A stretch of 31,050 bases of DNA, from contig JAGZHZ010000026.1 in NCBI GenBank assembly GCA_018366495.1, positions 1-31,050 of the forward strand, given 5' to 3'. The notes beneath the pieces are model-generated. The model made no database searches. It was not told where the DNA came from and saw nothing but the letters and a program-made list of their open reading frames with translations. This document shows, in pieces, positions 23,611 to 31,050 of this stretch. The stretch comes from Clostridiales bacterium (GTDB lineage Bacteria > Bacillota > Clostridia > Lachnospirales > Lachnospiraceae). Position 1 is the first letter of the stretch; each line of letters starts with the position of its first letter. A program made the translations under genes and the position numbers.

Positions 23611-23639
23611 AGAATATCACATTGTTAAATGTTTGTCAA
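23611..23639 (-). promoter_or_regulatory. Promoter of adhE
   Basis: Minus strand TTGACA (23634-23639), 17-nt spacer, TATTCT (23611-23616) with an extended TG-A. Start near 23604. Confidence 0.8.
23622..23639. promoter_or_regulatory. Second, imperfect Rex-like operator
   Basis: TTGTTAA-ATGT-TTGTCAA differs from the consensus by two bases in the right arm. It spans the -35 box and part of the spacer. Its centre is 33 bp from the centre of the perfect site, about three helical turns, so two dimers could lie on one face. Confidence 0.6.
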
Positions 23640-23670
23640 TATTATTTTTTCAAAATAAATCAAAAATTTT

Positions 23671-24192
23671 TTAACATTTTTCCGGTTCTGGATATTCTTC
23701 CCCAAATGTTTCCACCGTCATGGAACAAATTTTCTGCGGAACCAGCGGACGGTCAGAATAATCTGTATCTACCTGCGCAATTTTATCCACAATATCCATT
23801 CCTTCAATCACTTTTCCAAATGCCGCATAGGCTCCGTCTAAATGTGGGGAAGCTTTGTGCATGATAAAGAACTGAGATCCTGCTGAATCTGGGTGCATCG
23901 CTCTTGCCATGGATAAAACGCCAGGTGTATGTTTGAACTGATTTGTAAATCCATTTTGGCTGAATTCTCCTTTGATGCTATATCCTGGATCTCCCATTCC
24001 ATTTCCGTTTGGGCATCCTCCCTGAATCATAAATCCTTCTATTACTCTGTGAAAAATCAGTCCGTCATAAAAACCTTTTTTTACAAGGCTGATAAAGTTA
24101 TTTACTGTATTCGGAGCTACATTTGGATACAGTTCTGCTTTCATGATATCACCATTTTCCATAGTGATCGTTACGATTGGATTCTGTGCCAT
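23671..24192 (-). CDS. Peptidyl-prolyl cis-trans isomerase (cyclophilin)
   Basis: 173 aa cyclophilin without signal peptide, so cytoplasmic. Active-site residues are in 'FHRVIEGFMIQGG' (R and F of the catalytic pocket, then Q), 'VLSMARAMHPDSAGSQFFIM' (M, Q and F) and 'LDGAYAAFGKVIEG' (the usual W/H-position segment). It speeds prolyl isomerisation in protein folding. ATG 24192 follows GAAAGGA. Own promoter at 24298-24326. Its 3' end has no strong terminator and runs within 30 nt of the adhE promoter on the same strand, so some read-through into adhE is likely. Confidence 0.95.
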   Translation of the reverse strand: MAQNPIVTITMENGDIMKAELYPNVAPNTVNNFISLVKKGFYDGLIFHRVIEGFMIQGGCPNGNGMGDPGYSIKGEFSQNGFTNQFKHTPGVLSMARAMHPDSAGSQFFIMHKASPHLDGAYAAFGKVIEGMDIVDKIAQVDTDYSDRPLVPQKICSMTVETFGEEYPEPEKC

Positions 24193-24297
24193 AATCTTTT
24201 TCCTTTCTTTTTACCAGATGCTTTTTTATTCTGTATCATTCAGAAAAAGGTACTGCAAAACATTCTTTTGTTTTTTAGCTCCTTCTCTGCTGTGTTT

Positions 24298-24326
24298 ATT
24301 ATAATATGCCCGGCATGACGTTGCAA
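24298..24326 (-). promoter_or_regulatory. Promoter of cyclophilin gene
   Basis: Minus strand TTGCAA (24321-24326), 17-nt spacer, TATAAT (24298-24303). Leader about 100 nt. Confidence 0.75.
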
Positions 24327-24376
24327 GAAAATTCCCATATTTTCATGTTTTATTCCAACATCTTTTCTTTACTTTT

Positions 24377-26560
24377 TTATTTCTCCTGCAATTTCTGCAG
24401 AGCAATCGCAAACGCATTATTTAAAGGCTCTTCTTCTTTTTTCATTTTATTCAGATATCGATTCACATCTTTTTTGGATACACCGGCGCCCTCTTTCTTT
24501 CTGCGTTCCTGGAAAGAAGTCAGTTTTTCCTTATAGCCGCAGCCGCATACAAAAATCTGAGCTTCTCCTTTTCCTCTCAGTTCCATTTTCTTATGACATT
24601 TCGGGCACCTCGCATTTGATGTGCGTGAGATCGTCTCCCGGTGGCCGCATTCTCTGTCCTGACATACCAGCATCGTGCTGTTTTTTCCTTTTACCAACAG
24701 CATCATTTTTCCACAGTCCGGACATTTTTTGTTTGTCATATTGTCATGACGAAACTTTCCTTCCCCCGTCTTAATTTCCTCTGTGATCTCATCTGTATAC
24801 TGTTCAATTTCTTTCATAAATGCATCACGCCGCAGTTTTCCCTCCGAAATCTGTGCCAGCTTTCGCTCCCATTTTGCAGTCAGTTCTGGTTTTCTTAAAT
24901 CTTCGGGAACAAGCTTTAATAACTGTTTTGCTTTTGATGTCAAGTAGATATCTTTTCCTTTTTTCTCCAATAGAAAACTGTGAAACAATTTTTCAATGAT
25001 ATCGGCTCTCGTTGCAACCGTCCCAAGTCCCCCTGTCTCTCCCAGTGTTTTGATATCTTCTTTTTTATTGCTTTCCATATATTTGACCGGGTTTTCCATT
25101 GCAGATAATAAAGTTGCCTCATTAAACGGAGCTGGAGGAGTTGTCTTTCCTTCTGTCATAGTTAAAGAAATAATCTGGCACGCACTTCCTTTTTTCAGAT
25201 CCGGCAGTGTCATCGTCTCCGCCTCATTCTCCTCTTCTTCGTCCGTCTCATTCTCATAAATTTCTTTCCAGCCCAGATTTTTTACAATTTTTCCCTTCAC
25301 CGTAAACAATTCTGTTCCGATTTTTATTTGAATTGTCGTCTGTTCATACTCAAACGGCGGATACATCACAGCCAGAAATCTCCTGACAACAAGATCATAA
25401 ATCCTTCTCTCCTCATTTGTCATATGATCCAGCTGTACAAACTGTTCTGTCGGGATGATTGCATGGTGATCGCTCACCTTACTGTTGTCGACAAATGGCT
25501 GTTTTCCCTCAAATTTTTTTCTCATCAAAGGAGCTGCCAGTTTTCTGTACGGTCCTACGCTGCACGCCTGCAGTCTCTCATGGAGTGTGCCGACGACATC
25601 GCTCGTCAGATATCTGGAATCTGTCCGCGGATACGTCAGAACTTTATGATTTTCATACAGACGCTGCATAATATTTAATGTCTCTTTTGCTGAATAATTG
25701 TATCTCTTATTGGCATCGCGCTGCAACTCTGTCAGATCATACAGCTGCGGCGCCATCTTCTTTTTCGCCGCCTTTGTAATCTCACTGACAATCCCCTGTT
25801 TTCCATTCAGTTCTTTTAAAATCTTTTCCATTCGCTCTCTGTCAAAGGAACGTGTGCTCCCTGATTTTGCATCCTGCCATGTCAGGCATACGCCCTGCAT
25901 CCTCGCCTTGATTCCATAATAAGATTGAGGGCGGAAGTTTTTGATTTCCTCTTCCTTTCTGGCAATCATCGCAAGGGTCGGCGTCTGTACACGACCGCAC
26001 GAAAGCTGGGCATTGTATTTGCATGTCAAGGCTCGGGTCGCGTTCATTCCGACCAGCCAGTCTGCCTCTGCTCTTGAGACAGCTGCACGGTACAGATTGT
26101 CATAAGCAGATCCTGGCTTTAAATTTGCAAATCCTTCTTTGATTGCCTTGTCTGTGACAGACGAAATCCAGAGACGGCGGATCGGCTTTTTATTTCCGGC
26201 TTTCTCTAAAATCCATCTGGCTACCAGCTCTCCTTCCCTTCCTGCATCGGTAGCAATGATAATATCCTGCACATCATTTCTGTGAATCTGTGTCTTGACC
26301 GCCTGAAACTGCTTTCCGGTCTGTCGGATTACTTCCAGTTTCATCGGCTTTGGCATCATTGGCAGATCTTCCATTTTCCATTCTTTATATCGATCACTGT
26401 ACTGCTCCGGTTCCGCCAGTGTGACGAGATGTCCCAGTCCCCACGTCACAATATACTGATTTCCCTCCAGCGTTCCATTTCCATTTTTTGTACATTTGAG
26501 TACGCGTGCGATATCTCTTCCGACGGAAGGTTTCTCTGCTATCACTAAAGTTTTTCCCAT
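24377..26560 (-). CDS. topB: DNA topoisomerase III (type IA)
   Basis: 727 aa from ATG 26560 (MGKTLVIAEKPSVGRDIARV), which follows GAGGAG. An in-frame extension to 26743 is rejected because it runs through the gene's own promoter (26598-26606). The toprim domain (1-145) has E9 and DAGREGE (105-111). Catalytic Y310 is in 'LTYPRTDSRYL'. The C-terminus has two zinc-ribbon motifs (KCPDCGKMM...CQDRECG; RCPKCHKKM...CGCG) and a charged helical tail. It relaxes negative supercoils and separates linked DNA by passing single strands. This longer, zinc-finger form is common on firmicute chromosomes and on mobile elements; nothing mobile is nearby. Confidence 0.96.
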   Translation of the reverse strand: MGKTLVIAEKPSVGRDIARVLKCTKNGNGTLEGNQYIVTWGLGHLVTLAEPEQYSDRYKEWKMEDLPMMPKPMKLEVIRQTGKQFQAVKTQIHRNDVQDIIIATDAGREGELVARWILEKAGNKKPIRRLWISSVTDKAIKEGFANLKPGSAYDNLYRAAVSRAEADWLVGMNATRALTCKYNAQLSCGRVQTPTLAMIARKEEEIKNFRPQSYYGIKARMQGVCLTWQDAKSGSTRSFDRERMEKILKELNGKQGIVSEITKAAKKKMAPQLYDLTELQRDANKRYNYSAKETLNIMQRLYENHKVLTYPRTDSRYLTSDVVGTLHERLQACSVGPYRKLAAPLMRKKFEGKQPFVDNSKVSDHHAIIPTEQFVQLDHMTNEERRIYDLVVRRFLAVMYPPFEYEQTTIQIKIGTELFTVKGKIVKNLGWKEIYENETDEEEENEAETMTLPDLKKGSACQIISLTMTEGKTTPPAPFNEATLLSAMENPVKYMESNKKEDIKTLGETGGLGTVATRADIIEKLFHSFLLEKKGKDIYLTSKAKQLLKLVPEDLRKPELTAKWERKLAQISEGKLRRDAFMKEIEQYTDEITEEIKTGEGKFRHDNMTNKKCPDCGKMMLLVKGKNSTMLVCQDRECGHRETISRTSNARCPKCHKKMELRGKGEAQIFVCGCGYKEKLTSFQERRKKEGAGVSKKDVNRYLNKMKKEEEPLNNAFAIALQKLQEK

Positions 26561-26597
26561 TTTTCTACTCCTCTGCTGTTTTCTTATACTTTTTCTG

Positions 26598-26606
26598 ATT
26601 ATATCA
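26598..26606 (-). promoter_or_regulatory. Extended -10 promoter of topB
   Basis: Minus strand TGA-TATAAT (TATAAT 26598-26603). The -35 is poor (GAACTG at 17 nt). Start near 26591, leader about 31 nt, which also fixes the start codon choice. Confidence 0.6.
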
Positions 26607-26716
26607 TATTTTCCGGCCGTCAGTTCATTTTTTCTTCTTTCCTCAAAAGCCCCTTGCACTTCTGTATATTGTCGTTTAAAATAAAGATAAAGTATACGAT
26701 TCCGATTCGTTTTTAA

Positions 26717-26722
26717 TATAAT
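26717..26722 (+). promoter_or_regulatory. -10 box of membrane-anchored protein gene
   Basis: A perfect TATAAT, with no recognisable -35. The predicted start near 26729 falls just before the ribosome binding site, which rules out the upstream ATG at 26721. Confidence 0.5.
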
Positions 26723-26741
26723 GGATGAAAGGGGTTTTTTC

Positions 26742-27425
26742 ATGAGTACAAAACAACGTTATTCTCAAAACGGCAGAAAAATCATTCAGTATAACCGCGC
26801 TTCTGCCGATCACTCTTCGCAGCGCAGAAAAAATTTAAGAAAATCCCGCAGCTCTCTCACAGTCCGTGAGCAGCAAACAATACGGCTTCTCTTATTCGGA
26901 ACAGGCGCTCTTGTGATCCTTGCGGCTGTCATTTTTTTTATCTTTTATTCCCGTTCCAGATTGATTCCCTACCCTATCATTGAAAATCTTGCTCCAGAAT
27001 CCGCACTTTTTGAGGAATCTGCCTACAGTCTTTACAGGCTTCCAGAATCACTTTCTGAATATGAAACCCGCATTAATAAAGATTTATCCTCATTGATCCC
27101 CGATTATGACTGTTCTGAGGCTCATATTTCTATCTTCTACTATCCAAACTGGGATGAAAAGGGAGATCTGGGCAGAATCACCTATACTTCCAAAAAACAT
27201 TCTGCACTCCTCTCCATCTCAAAAACTGCCTCACCAGCCCCGGCAGAATTATTTGTCTCTGCTGGAAAGTCTGCGATTGGCTCTACGGATGTCTATTTTG
27301 GATATACGCAGAGTCCTGAAACCTTTTATGCCGCCTGGGAAAAAGATGGCATTTACTATTGTCTTTCCCAGCAGGATGTCTCTCACAGCAGCTTTTCCAG
27401 TCTTGTCGAATCCATTCTGGCATAA
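26742..27425 (+). CDS. Membrane-anchored extracellular protein of unknown function
   Basis: 227 aa from ATG 26742, 7 nt after GAAAGGGG. Residues 1-45 are very basic and cytoplasmic (RRKNLRKSRSSLTVREQQ). Residues about 50-69 are one membrane helix (LLLFGTGALVILAAVIFFIF). The remainder (about 75-227) is extracellular with alternating strand/helix. The segments 'ISIFYYPNWDEKGDLGRITY', 'AIGSTDVYFGYTQSPETFYA' and 'AAWEKDGIYYCLS' recall DUF4367-like sensors, which is only an impression. It stands alone, divergent from topB, and is closed by a strong terminator. It could be a cell-wall or spore-related protein; function unknown. Confidence 0.8.
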   Translation: MSTKQRYSQNGRKIIQYNRASADHSSQRRKNLRKSRSSLTVREQQTIRLLLFGTGALVILAAVIFFIFYSRSRLIPYPIIENLAPESALFEESAYSLYRLPESLSEYETRINKDLSSLIPDYDCSEAHISIFYYPNWDEKGDLGRITYTSKKHSALLSISKTASPAPAELFVSAGKSAIGSTDVYFGYTQSPETFYAAWEKDGIYYCLSQQDVSHSSFSSLVESILA

Positions 27426-27469
27426 AAAAAGAATTCTGATGCCTCTGTCGGTGTCAGAATTCTTTTTTT
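27424..27469. terminator. Bidirectional terminator
   Basis: A7-GAATTCTGA (27424-27439) pairs with TCAGAATTC-T7 (27454-27469), and the stem continues inward through two wobbles and two C-G pairs to a 6-nt loop. It serves the membrane protein gene (+) and the FtsW operon (-). Confidence 0.9.
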
Positions 27470-27486
27470 ATCTTTTTTTATTTTCT

Positions 27487-27801
27487 TTAATCTACTTTTG
27501 TGAAGTCACTCTCGTCCATTTCTTCTTCTTCCATTCCTTCTTCCATTCCTTTCTCCACTTCTGCGAGAATATCCTCCATCATCTTCCATTCTTCTTCCGT
27601 CTCAAGCGGATACAATTCTTCTGTTCCTTTTTCTGCATCAAAAAATGAGGCGTATACATTCACATATCCTTCTTCACTGATGGAATTGTCCGTATATAAT
27701 ACATAACTTCTTCCATTGTCTTCATTGTCAATCGTAAACAACGCTTCAAAATTTCCTGTTGCTTTGCTTTCTTTTACATCTGCTAATTTCCACTTTTTCA
27801 T
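27487..27801 (-). CDS. DUF1292 (YrzB-like) family protein
   Basis: 104 aa, acidic and soluble. 'ALFTIDNEDNGRSYVLYTDN', 'VNVYASFFDAE' and 'ELYPLETEEEWKMMEDILAE' are the hallmark of DUF1292 proteins, which usually sit beside yrrK/mltG or ribosomal-hydrolase genes in Firmicutes. The C-terminus is a poly-acidic tail (EGMEEEEMDESDF). No function has been shown for the family. ATG 27801 follows AAGGGA. It is 16 nt after the FtsW-type gene, the third gene of the operon. Confidence 0.85.
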   Translation of the reverse strand: MKKWKLADVKESKATGNFEALFTIDNEDNGRSYVLYTDNSISEEGYVNVYASFFDAEKGTEELYPLETEEEWKMMEDILAEVEKGMEEGMEEEEMDESDFTKVD

Positions 27802-27817
27802 TTTTTTATCCCTTCTT

Positions 27818-29029
27818 TTATCTTATTCCTGTTTTCTGCTGCTTTACCTGTTTTTCAAAATCCCGCAGCACCCGATATCGTCTCACAGATAAGACGAGTC
27901 CAATCTCTGAAAACATAATCAGAAGCGCGCTTCCTCCGTAACTGATAAACGGAAGGCTGACGCCGGTGTTTGGAAACACGTTCAGAGAAACGGCTACATT
28001 GACAACCGTCTGAAAACTAAGGTGAAGCGCAACGCCGACGACAATCATTGAACCGTAGAGATCTTTCGCAGCGATAGCGACACGCACAATCTGAAGGATC
28101 AGATATCCCAGTAAGATCAGGACAATCATTCCTCCAAAGATTCCGAGCTCTTCACAGATAATCGCAAAGATCATATCATTTTGCGGCTCCGGGATTTTTC
28201 CCAGTTTCTGCATACTTTTTCCGAGTCCTTTTCCAAACAGTCCCCCTGAGCCAACTGCATACAGAGACTGTAGAATCTGGTCGCTGAAAACGTCTTTATA
28301 TTTCTCAGGATCCATCCATCCTAAAATTCGTTTTGCCTGATATCCCATCTGATTTGCTGTCTCCGGATCGGGCAGGTTGTAGTACATATAAATTAAAAGC
28401 GTGCTGACAAGCACTGCTGCGGCTGCCCCGACAACAAGATGAAACTTTTGTGTGTTGGACCAGATAAATGTCATTCCATATGTAATCATCAACATAATCA
28501 GACACGATGACAAGTTACTGGAAATTTTCAAAATCAGAAGTGCAAGGACTCCGGCATACAGCCATATTTTAAAAACATTTTTCCAGTCTTTTGTCGGTCT
28601 CCCATACTGTGCCATGATAAATGACAAAAATAGAATCAGCAGCAGCTTTGACATTTCTCCGACGTGCAGCTGAAAAACAATCAGATCAAGCCATCGAACG
28701 GCTCCGTTTGCTTCTACTCCAAGCGGAGTCTTCAGCAAAAGAATCAAAATCACATTTATGACGAAGACTGCCCAGCCCATCCAGTAGAAAATATGATAGT
28801 CCAGATGCACAAGAACAACTATACTGATAACTCCAAGTACAATGAACTGCAGCTGTTTTTTCAGCAGATACATATCATCGTAATTGAAATCTGCACTCGT
28901 CGCACACACATAGCTGGACGCCGAATAAACCATCATACATCCAAACAGGCATAAAAATATGAGCGCTATTATAATTTTCAGATCTACTCGTTCTGTATTA
29001 TTCAAAAATTCTTTAAATCGTTTTCTCAT
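27818..29029 (-). CDS. FtsW/RodA/SpoVE family peptidoglycan glycosyltransferase
   Basis: 403 aa with about ten membrane helices, a SEDS polymerase that joins lipid II into glycan strands with a partner class B PBP. Conserved elements: 'MMVYSASSYV' (about 32-41), 'NGAVRWLDL' (about 108-116), 'QSLYAVGSGGLFGKGLGKS' (about 250-268), 'KIPEPQNDMIFAIICEELG' (about 273-291, including the catalytic-region Asp) and 'GVSLPFISYGGSALL' near the C-terminus. FtsW versus RodA cannot be settled by eye; no mur genes or PBP are next to it. ATG 29029 follows TTAGGAG. It is 21 nt after the DUF3783 gene and 16 nt before the DUF1292 gene. Confidence 0.93.
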   Translation of the reverse strand: MRKRFKEFLNNTERVDLKIIIALIFLCLFGCMMVYSASSYVCATSADFNYDDMYLLKKQLQFIVLGVISIVVLVHLDYHIFYWMGWAVFVINVILILLLKTPLGVEANGAVRWLDLIVFQLHVGEMSKLLLILFLSFIMAQYGRPTKDWKNVFKIWLYAGVLALLILKISSNLSSCLIMLMITYGMTFIWSNTQKFHLVVGAAAAVLVSTLLIYMYYNLPDPETANQMGYQAKRILGWMDPEKYKDVFSDQILQSLYAVGSGGLFGKGLGKSMQKLGKIPEPQNDMIFAIICEELGIFGGMIVLILLGYLILQIVRVAIAAKDLYGSMIVVGVALHLSFQTVVNVAVSLNVFPNTGVSLPFISYGGSALLIMFSEIGLVLSVRRYRVLRDFEKQVKQQKTGIR

Positions 29030-29050
29030 CTGCTTTCTCCTAACCGTTTA

Positions 29051-29461
29051 CTATACCGGCTTATTTTCCAAAACAGTATGGCCTGCCTGATGAAAACGGT
29101 TTTTCTCTTTCTGAAGCTCTTCGTATAACTGTCTGGAATTCCAGAAAATATTATACGGTGTCAGAACAGCTTTCAGTTCCACCGGAGAGATTCCCATATT
29201 TTTATAATCATTTAAAAATGAATCTATCTCGTTTGTATCCATCCCTGAAAAGACCATCATCTCTTCTCCCAGCAATGTTCCTGAATCTTTTGTCCTATTC
29301 TGTGGAATTTTACTGATTCTTGCCAGGCTTCCCAGGGACTGTGCATATTCTAAAAGCTGTACTTTTCTGACAGTGATCTGTCTCTTTCTGCAGATTGTTA
29401 ATACTTTTTCTTCTTTTTCTTTCTTCATCTCATAGATCAGAATTGTTTTTTGAGACTTCAT
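29051..29461 (-). CDS. DUF3783 domain protein
   Basis: 136 aa, soluble. N-terminal beta/alpha part (TILIYEMKKEKEEKVLTICR). C-terminal 'MMVFSGMDTNEIDSFLNDYK...ELKAVLTPYNIFWNSRQLYE' is the DUF3783 pattern found in Clostridia. Function unknown. It is the first gene of a three-gene operon with an FtsW-type polymerase; ATG 29461 follows AGAAAGGA, and a promoter candidate lies at 29565-29593. Operon position suggests a link to cell-wall synthesis, but this is inference. Confidence 0.85.
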   Translation of the reverse strand: MKSQKTILIYEMKKEKEEKVLTICRKRQITVRKVQLLEYAQSLGSLARISKIPQNRTKDSGTLLGEEMMVFSGMDTNEIDSFLNDYKNMGISPVELKAVLTPYNIFWNSRQLYEELQKEKNRFHQAGHTVLENKPV

Positions 29462-29564
29462 TATGCCATTCCTTTCTGAAATTTCTTATACGATGCCTGT
29501 TTTCCTGCTTTTACGCATTCTGGCTGACATCACGAATCTTTTTTCATTTTTATATTTGTTCTCT

Positions 29565-29593
29565 ATGGTATCACAAAATGCAGAATCTTACAA
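29565..29593 (-). promoter_or_regulatory. Candidate promoter of DUF3783-FtsW operon
   Basis: Minus strand TTGTAA (29588-29593), 17-nt spacer, TACCAT (29565-29570) with an extended TG-A. Confidence 0.45.
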
Positions 29594-29605
29594 TCTTTCT
29601 GAATC

Positions 29606-29642
29606 AAAAACAGCCCCCTGAAGCAAACTGCCTCAGGGGACT
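29606..29642 (-). terminator. Terminator of galE
   Basis: On the minus strand AGTCCCCTGA pairs with TCAGGGGGCT (one T-G wobble) around an 11-nt loop, then GTTTTTG. Strong GC-rich stem. Confidence 0.85.
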
Positions 29643-29672
29643 TTCTCTCTTTTCTTTTGGAAATGCTGATTT

Positions 29673-30695
29673 TTATTCCTGATCTCCATATCCGTTTGGA
29701 TTGCTGGACTGCCATCTCCAGGAATCTGCACACATCTCATCAATGCCATATTTTGCTTCCCAGCCTAATTCTGCTTTTGCTTTTGCTGGATCCGCATAGC
29801 ATGTTGCGATATCGCCAGGTCTTCTTGCTTTGATTTCATAATTGATCTTCTTGCCGCATGCTTTCTCGAAAGCGTGTACAACATCGAGAACACTGTATCC
29901 TTTTCCTGTTCCCAGATTGTAAACCAGAACGCCCTTGTTCTCTTTGATTTTTTCAATCGCTTTCACATGACCCTGTGCTAAGTCTACAACGTGGATATAG
30001 TCACGCACACCTGTGCCGTCCGGTGTATCGTAATCGTTTCCGAAAACACCGAGACATTTCAGTTTTCCGACAGCCACCTGTGCTACATATGGAAGCAGGT
30101 TGTTCGGGATTCCTTTTGGATCTTCTCCGATTTTTCCTGATTTATGTGCTCCGATTGGATTGAAGTAACGAAGCAGAATTACGTTCCATTCTGGATCTGA
30201 CGTATGAATATCTGTCAGGATCTGCTCCAGCATAGATTTTGTCTGTCCATATGGGTTTGTAATTTTTCCTTTTGGACATTCTTCTGTAATCGGAACGAAA
30301 GCTGGATCACCATAAACAGTTGCAGAGGAACTGAATACGATATTCTTCACTCCGTGGTTTCTCATCACATCACACAGAATCAGTGTTCCTGTGATATTAT
30401 TGTAATAATATTCGATTGGTTTTGCTACAGATTCACCAACTGCTTTCAGTCCTGCAAAGTGAATAACAGAATCAATATCTTCTTTCTCAAAAATCTTTTC
30501 CATAGCGTTTCTGTCAAGCAGATCTGCTTCGTAGAAAGTCAGTTTCTTTCCTGTGATCTCTTCCACTCTCTCCAGAGATTTTTTGCTGGAGTTTGCCAGA
30601 TTATCAACTACGACAACATCATATCCCTGATTTAACAGTTCTACACAAGTATGGCTTCCAATATAACCAGCTCCGCCTGTAACTAAAATTGACAT
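29673..30695 (-). CDS. galE: UDP-glucose 4-epimerase
   Basis: 340 aa, standard length. The NAD motif TGGAGYIG is at 6-13. Catalytic residues are S124 (SSSATVYGD), Y149 and K153 (YGQTK), as in E. coli GalE. The substrate segments 'RYFNPIGAHKSG', 'GVRDYIHVVDLA' and 'ARRPGDIATCYAD' are intact. It interconverts UDP-glucose and UDP-galactose for galactose use and for cell-surface polysaccharide. ATG 30695 follows GAGGAGG. It is monocistronic with its own promoter candidate and terminator; no other gal genes are near, so surface-sugar supply is as likely a role as galactose breakdown. Confidence 0.97.
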   Translation of the reverse strand: MSILVTGGAGYIGSHTCVELLNQGYDVVVVDNLANSSKKSLERVEEITGKKLTFYEADLLDRNAMEKIFEKEDIDSVIHFAGLKAVGESVAKPIEYYYNNITGTLILCDVMRNHGVKNIVFSSSATVYGDPAFVPITEECPKGKITNPYGQTKSMLEQILTDIHTSDPEWNVILLRYFNPIGAHKSGKIGEDPKGIPNNLLPYVAQVAVGKLKCLGVFGNDYDTPDGTGVRDYIHVVDLAQGHVKAIEKIKENKGVLVYNLGTGKGYSVLDVVHAFEKACGKKINYEIKARRPGDIATCYADPAKAKAELGWEAKYGIDEMCADSWRWQSSNPNGYGDQE

Positions 30696-30727
30696 ATCAT
30701 TTTCCTCCTCTGATTTCTCACGTCATG

Positions 30728-30747
30728 CCAGCTTTGTCTGGCTGGCT
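30728..30747 (-). promoter_or_regulatory. Hairpin in galE leader
   Basis: GCCAGC / GCTGGC (6 bp) around an 8-nt loop, about 30 nt before the ribosome binding site. A possible promoter lies upstream (TATAGA near 30763-30768 on the minus strand with TTTTGA at 17 nt). Role unknown. Confidence 0.45.
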
Positions 30748-30832
30748 CCTGTTTTCTTTACGTCTATAGTGTAACACTCTTCTTTTCAAAAGGGAAGACA
30801 GAAACCGTTCAATTTTATGTAATTTTGTTGCA

Positions 30833-31050
30833 TTATTGTAAAAATCTCATTATACTGTCTTTAATATATTTTTTATCCGTGGAAATACTGCTCTCCAGAT
30901 TTCTTTGCGGCAGCTTGATGTCTGAGAAAACAGATTTTTGTATTTTACCATTAGAGATGAGCAAAACACATTGATTCAAAAGTAGAATTTGGCAGTCAGC
31001 TTCTATAAAGTTTGAGGTTGCGATTTTATGGCATAGCAAAGCTAACGTAA
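30833..31050 (-). pseudogene. Open or broken ORF at right edge
   Basis: About 70 codons on the minus strand, open to the window edge (the frame has no stop from 31050), ending at 30833. The segment 'QILLLNQCVLLISNGKIQKS' looks protein-like, but I recognise no family and there is no visible ribosome binding site. It may be the 3' end of a gene beyond the window, or a decayed remnant. No terminator follows before the galE promoter. Confidence 0.3.

Noticed and set aside
26721..26741. Upstream ATG of the membrane-anchored protein
   Set aside because: The ATG falls in the TATAAT box and lacks a ribosome binding site.
26561..26743. N-terminal extension of topoisomerase III by 61 residues
   Set aside because: It runs through the topB promoter and overlaps the start of the divergent gene; MGKTLVIAEKPS with a strong ribosome binding site is the normal start.
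27106..27648. 180-codon plus-strand ORF across the end of the membrane protein gene
   Set aside because: Overlaps a real gene, a terminator and the antisense of the DUF1292 gene; no start signals.

Overview
The window looks like chromosome of a low-GC, anaerobic, Gram-positive gut bacterium of the Clostridia, most likely family Lachnospiraceae. The evidence is the AT-rich intergenic DNA, strong AGGAGG ribosome binding sites, a clostridial bifunctional AdhE under perfect Rex boxes, the rplM-rpsI / truA / ecfT-ecfA2-ecfA1 neighbourhood, and DUF3783/DUF1292-type small proteins. The species is not claimed. Most genes are on the minus strand. No rRNA, tRNA, CRISPR array, insertion sequence or prophage was seen.

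Layout. 1-510: a minus-strand mini-operon with a 43-codon peptide that looks like a RiPP (ribosomally made, modified peptide) precursor, an attenuator-like hairpin, a 65-aa unknown protein and a terminator. 824-1456: a secreted Ig-like protein. 1641-3704: a MATE efflux pump with a palindrome over its -10 box, divergent from an Lrp/AsnC regulator. 3827-7054: a 1075-aa fusion of an endonuclease Q-like PHP nuclease with a UvrD/Rep helicase, carrying two candidate beta-clamp-binding peptides. 7228-10925: a sulfur-redox unit (AsrC-like siroheme reductase plus a CoA-disulfide-reductase/rhodanese flavoprotein) divergent from a LysR regulator, with a LysR-type palindrome about 65 bp upstream of the predicted operon start. 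11134-12516: a purine permease. 12811-17365: rpsI, rplM, truA and the energy-coupling factor (ECF) transporter core. 17506-18312: a GNAT acetyltransferase. 18591-20521: an ECF-type sigma factor with a membrane anti-sigma-like partner. 20828-24192: adhE with Rex operators and a cyclophilin. 24377-26560: topoisomerase III. 26742-27425: an unknown membrane-anchored protein. 27487-29461: a DUF3783 / FtsW-type / DUF1292 operon. 29673-30695: galE. The right edge may hold a broken or partial ORF.

How the genes work together. Redox and sulfur metabolism are clearly regulated here: AdhE reoxidises NADH and its promoter is covered by two Rex sites, while the LysR unit probably senses a sulfur compound and switches on a sulfite/persulfide-handling pair. 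Envelope functions (FtsW-type polymerase, GalE, the sigma/anti-sigma pair, secreted Ig-like proteins) and core translation genes fill the rest. The two most unusual items are the EndoQ-helicase fusion with clamp motifs and the peptide cassette at the left edge. All functional statements rest on motif recognition by eye; no database search was run.
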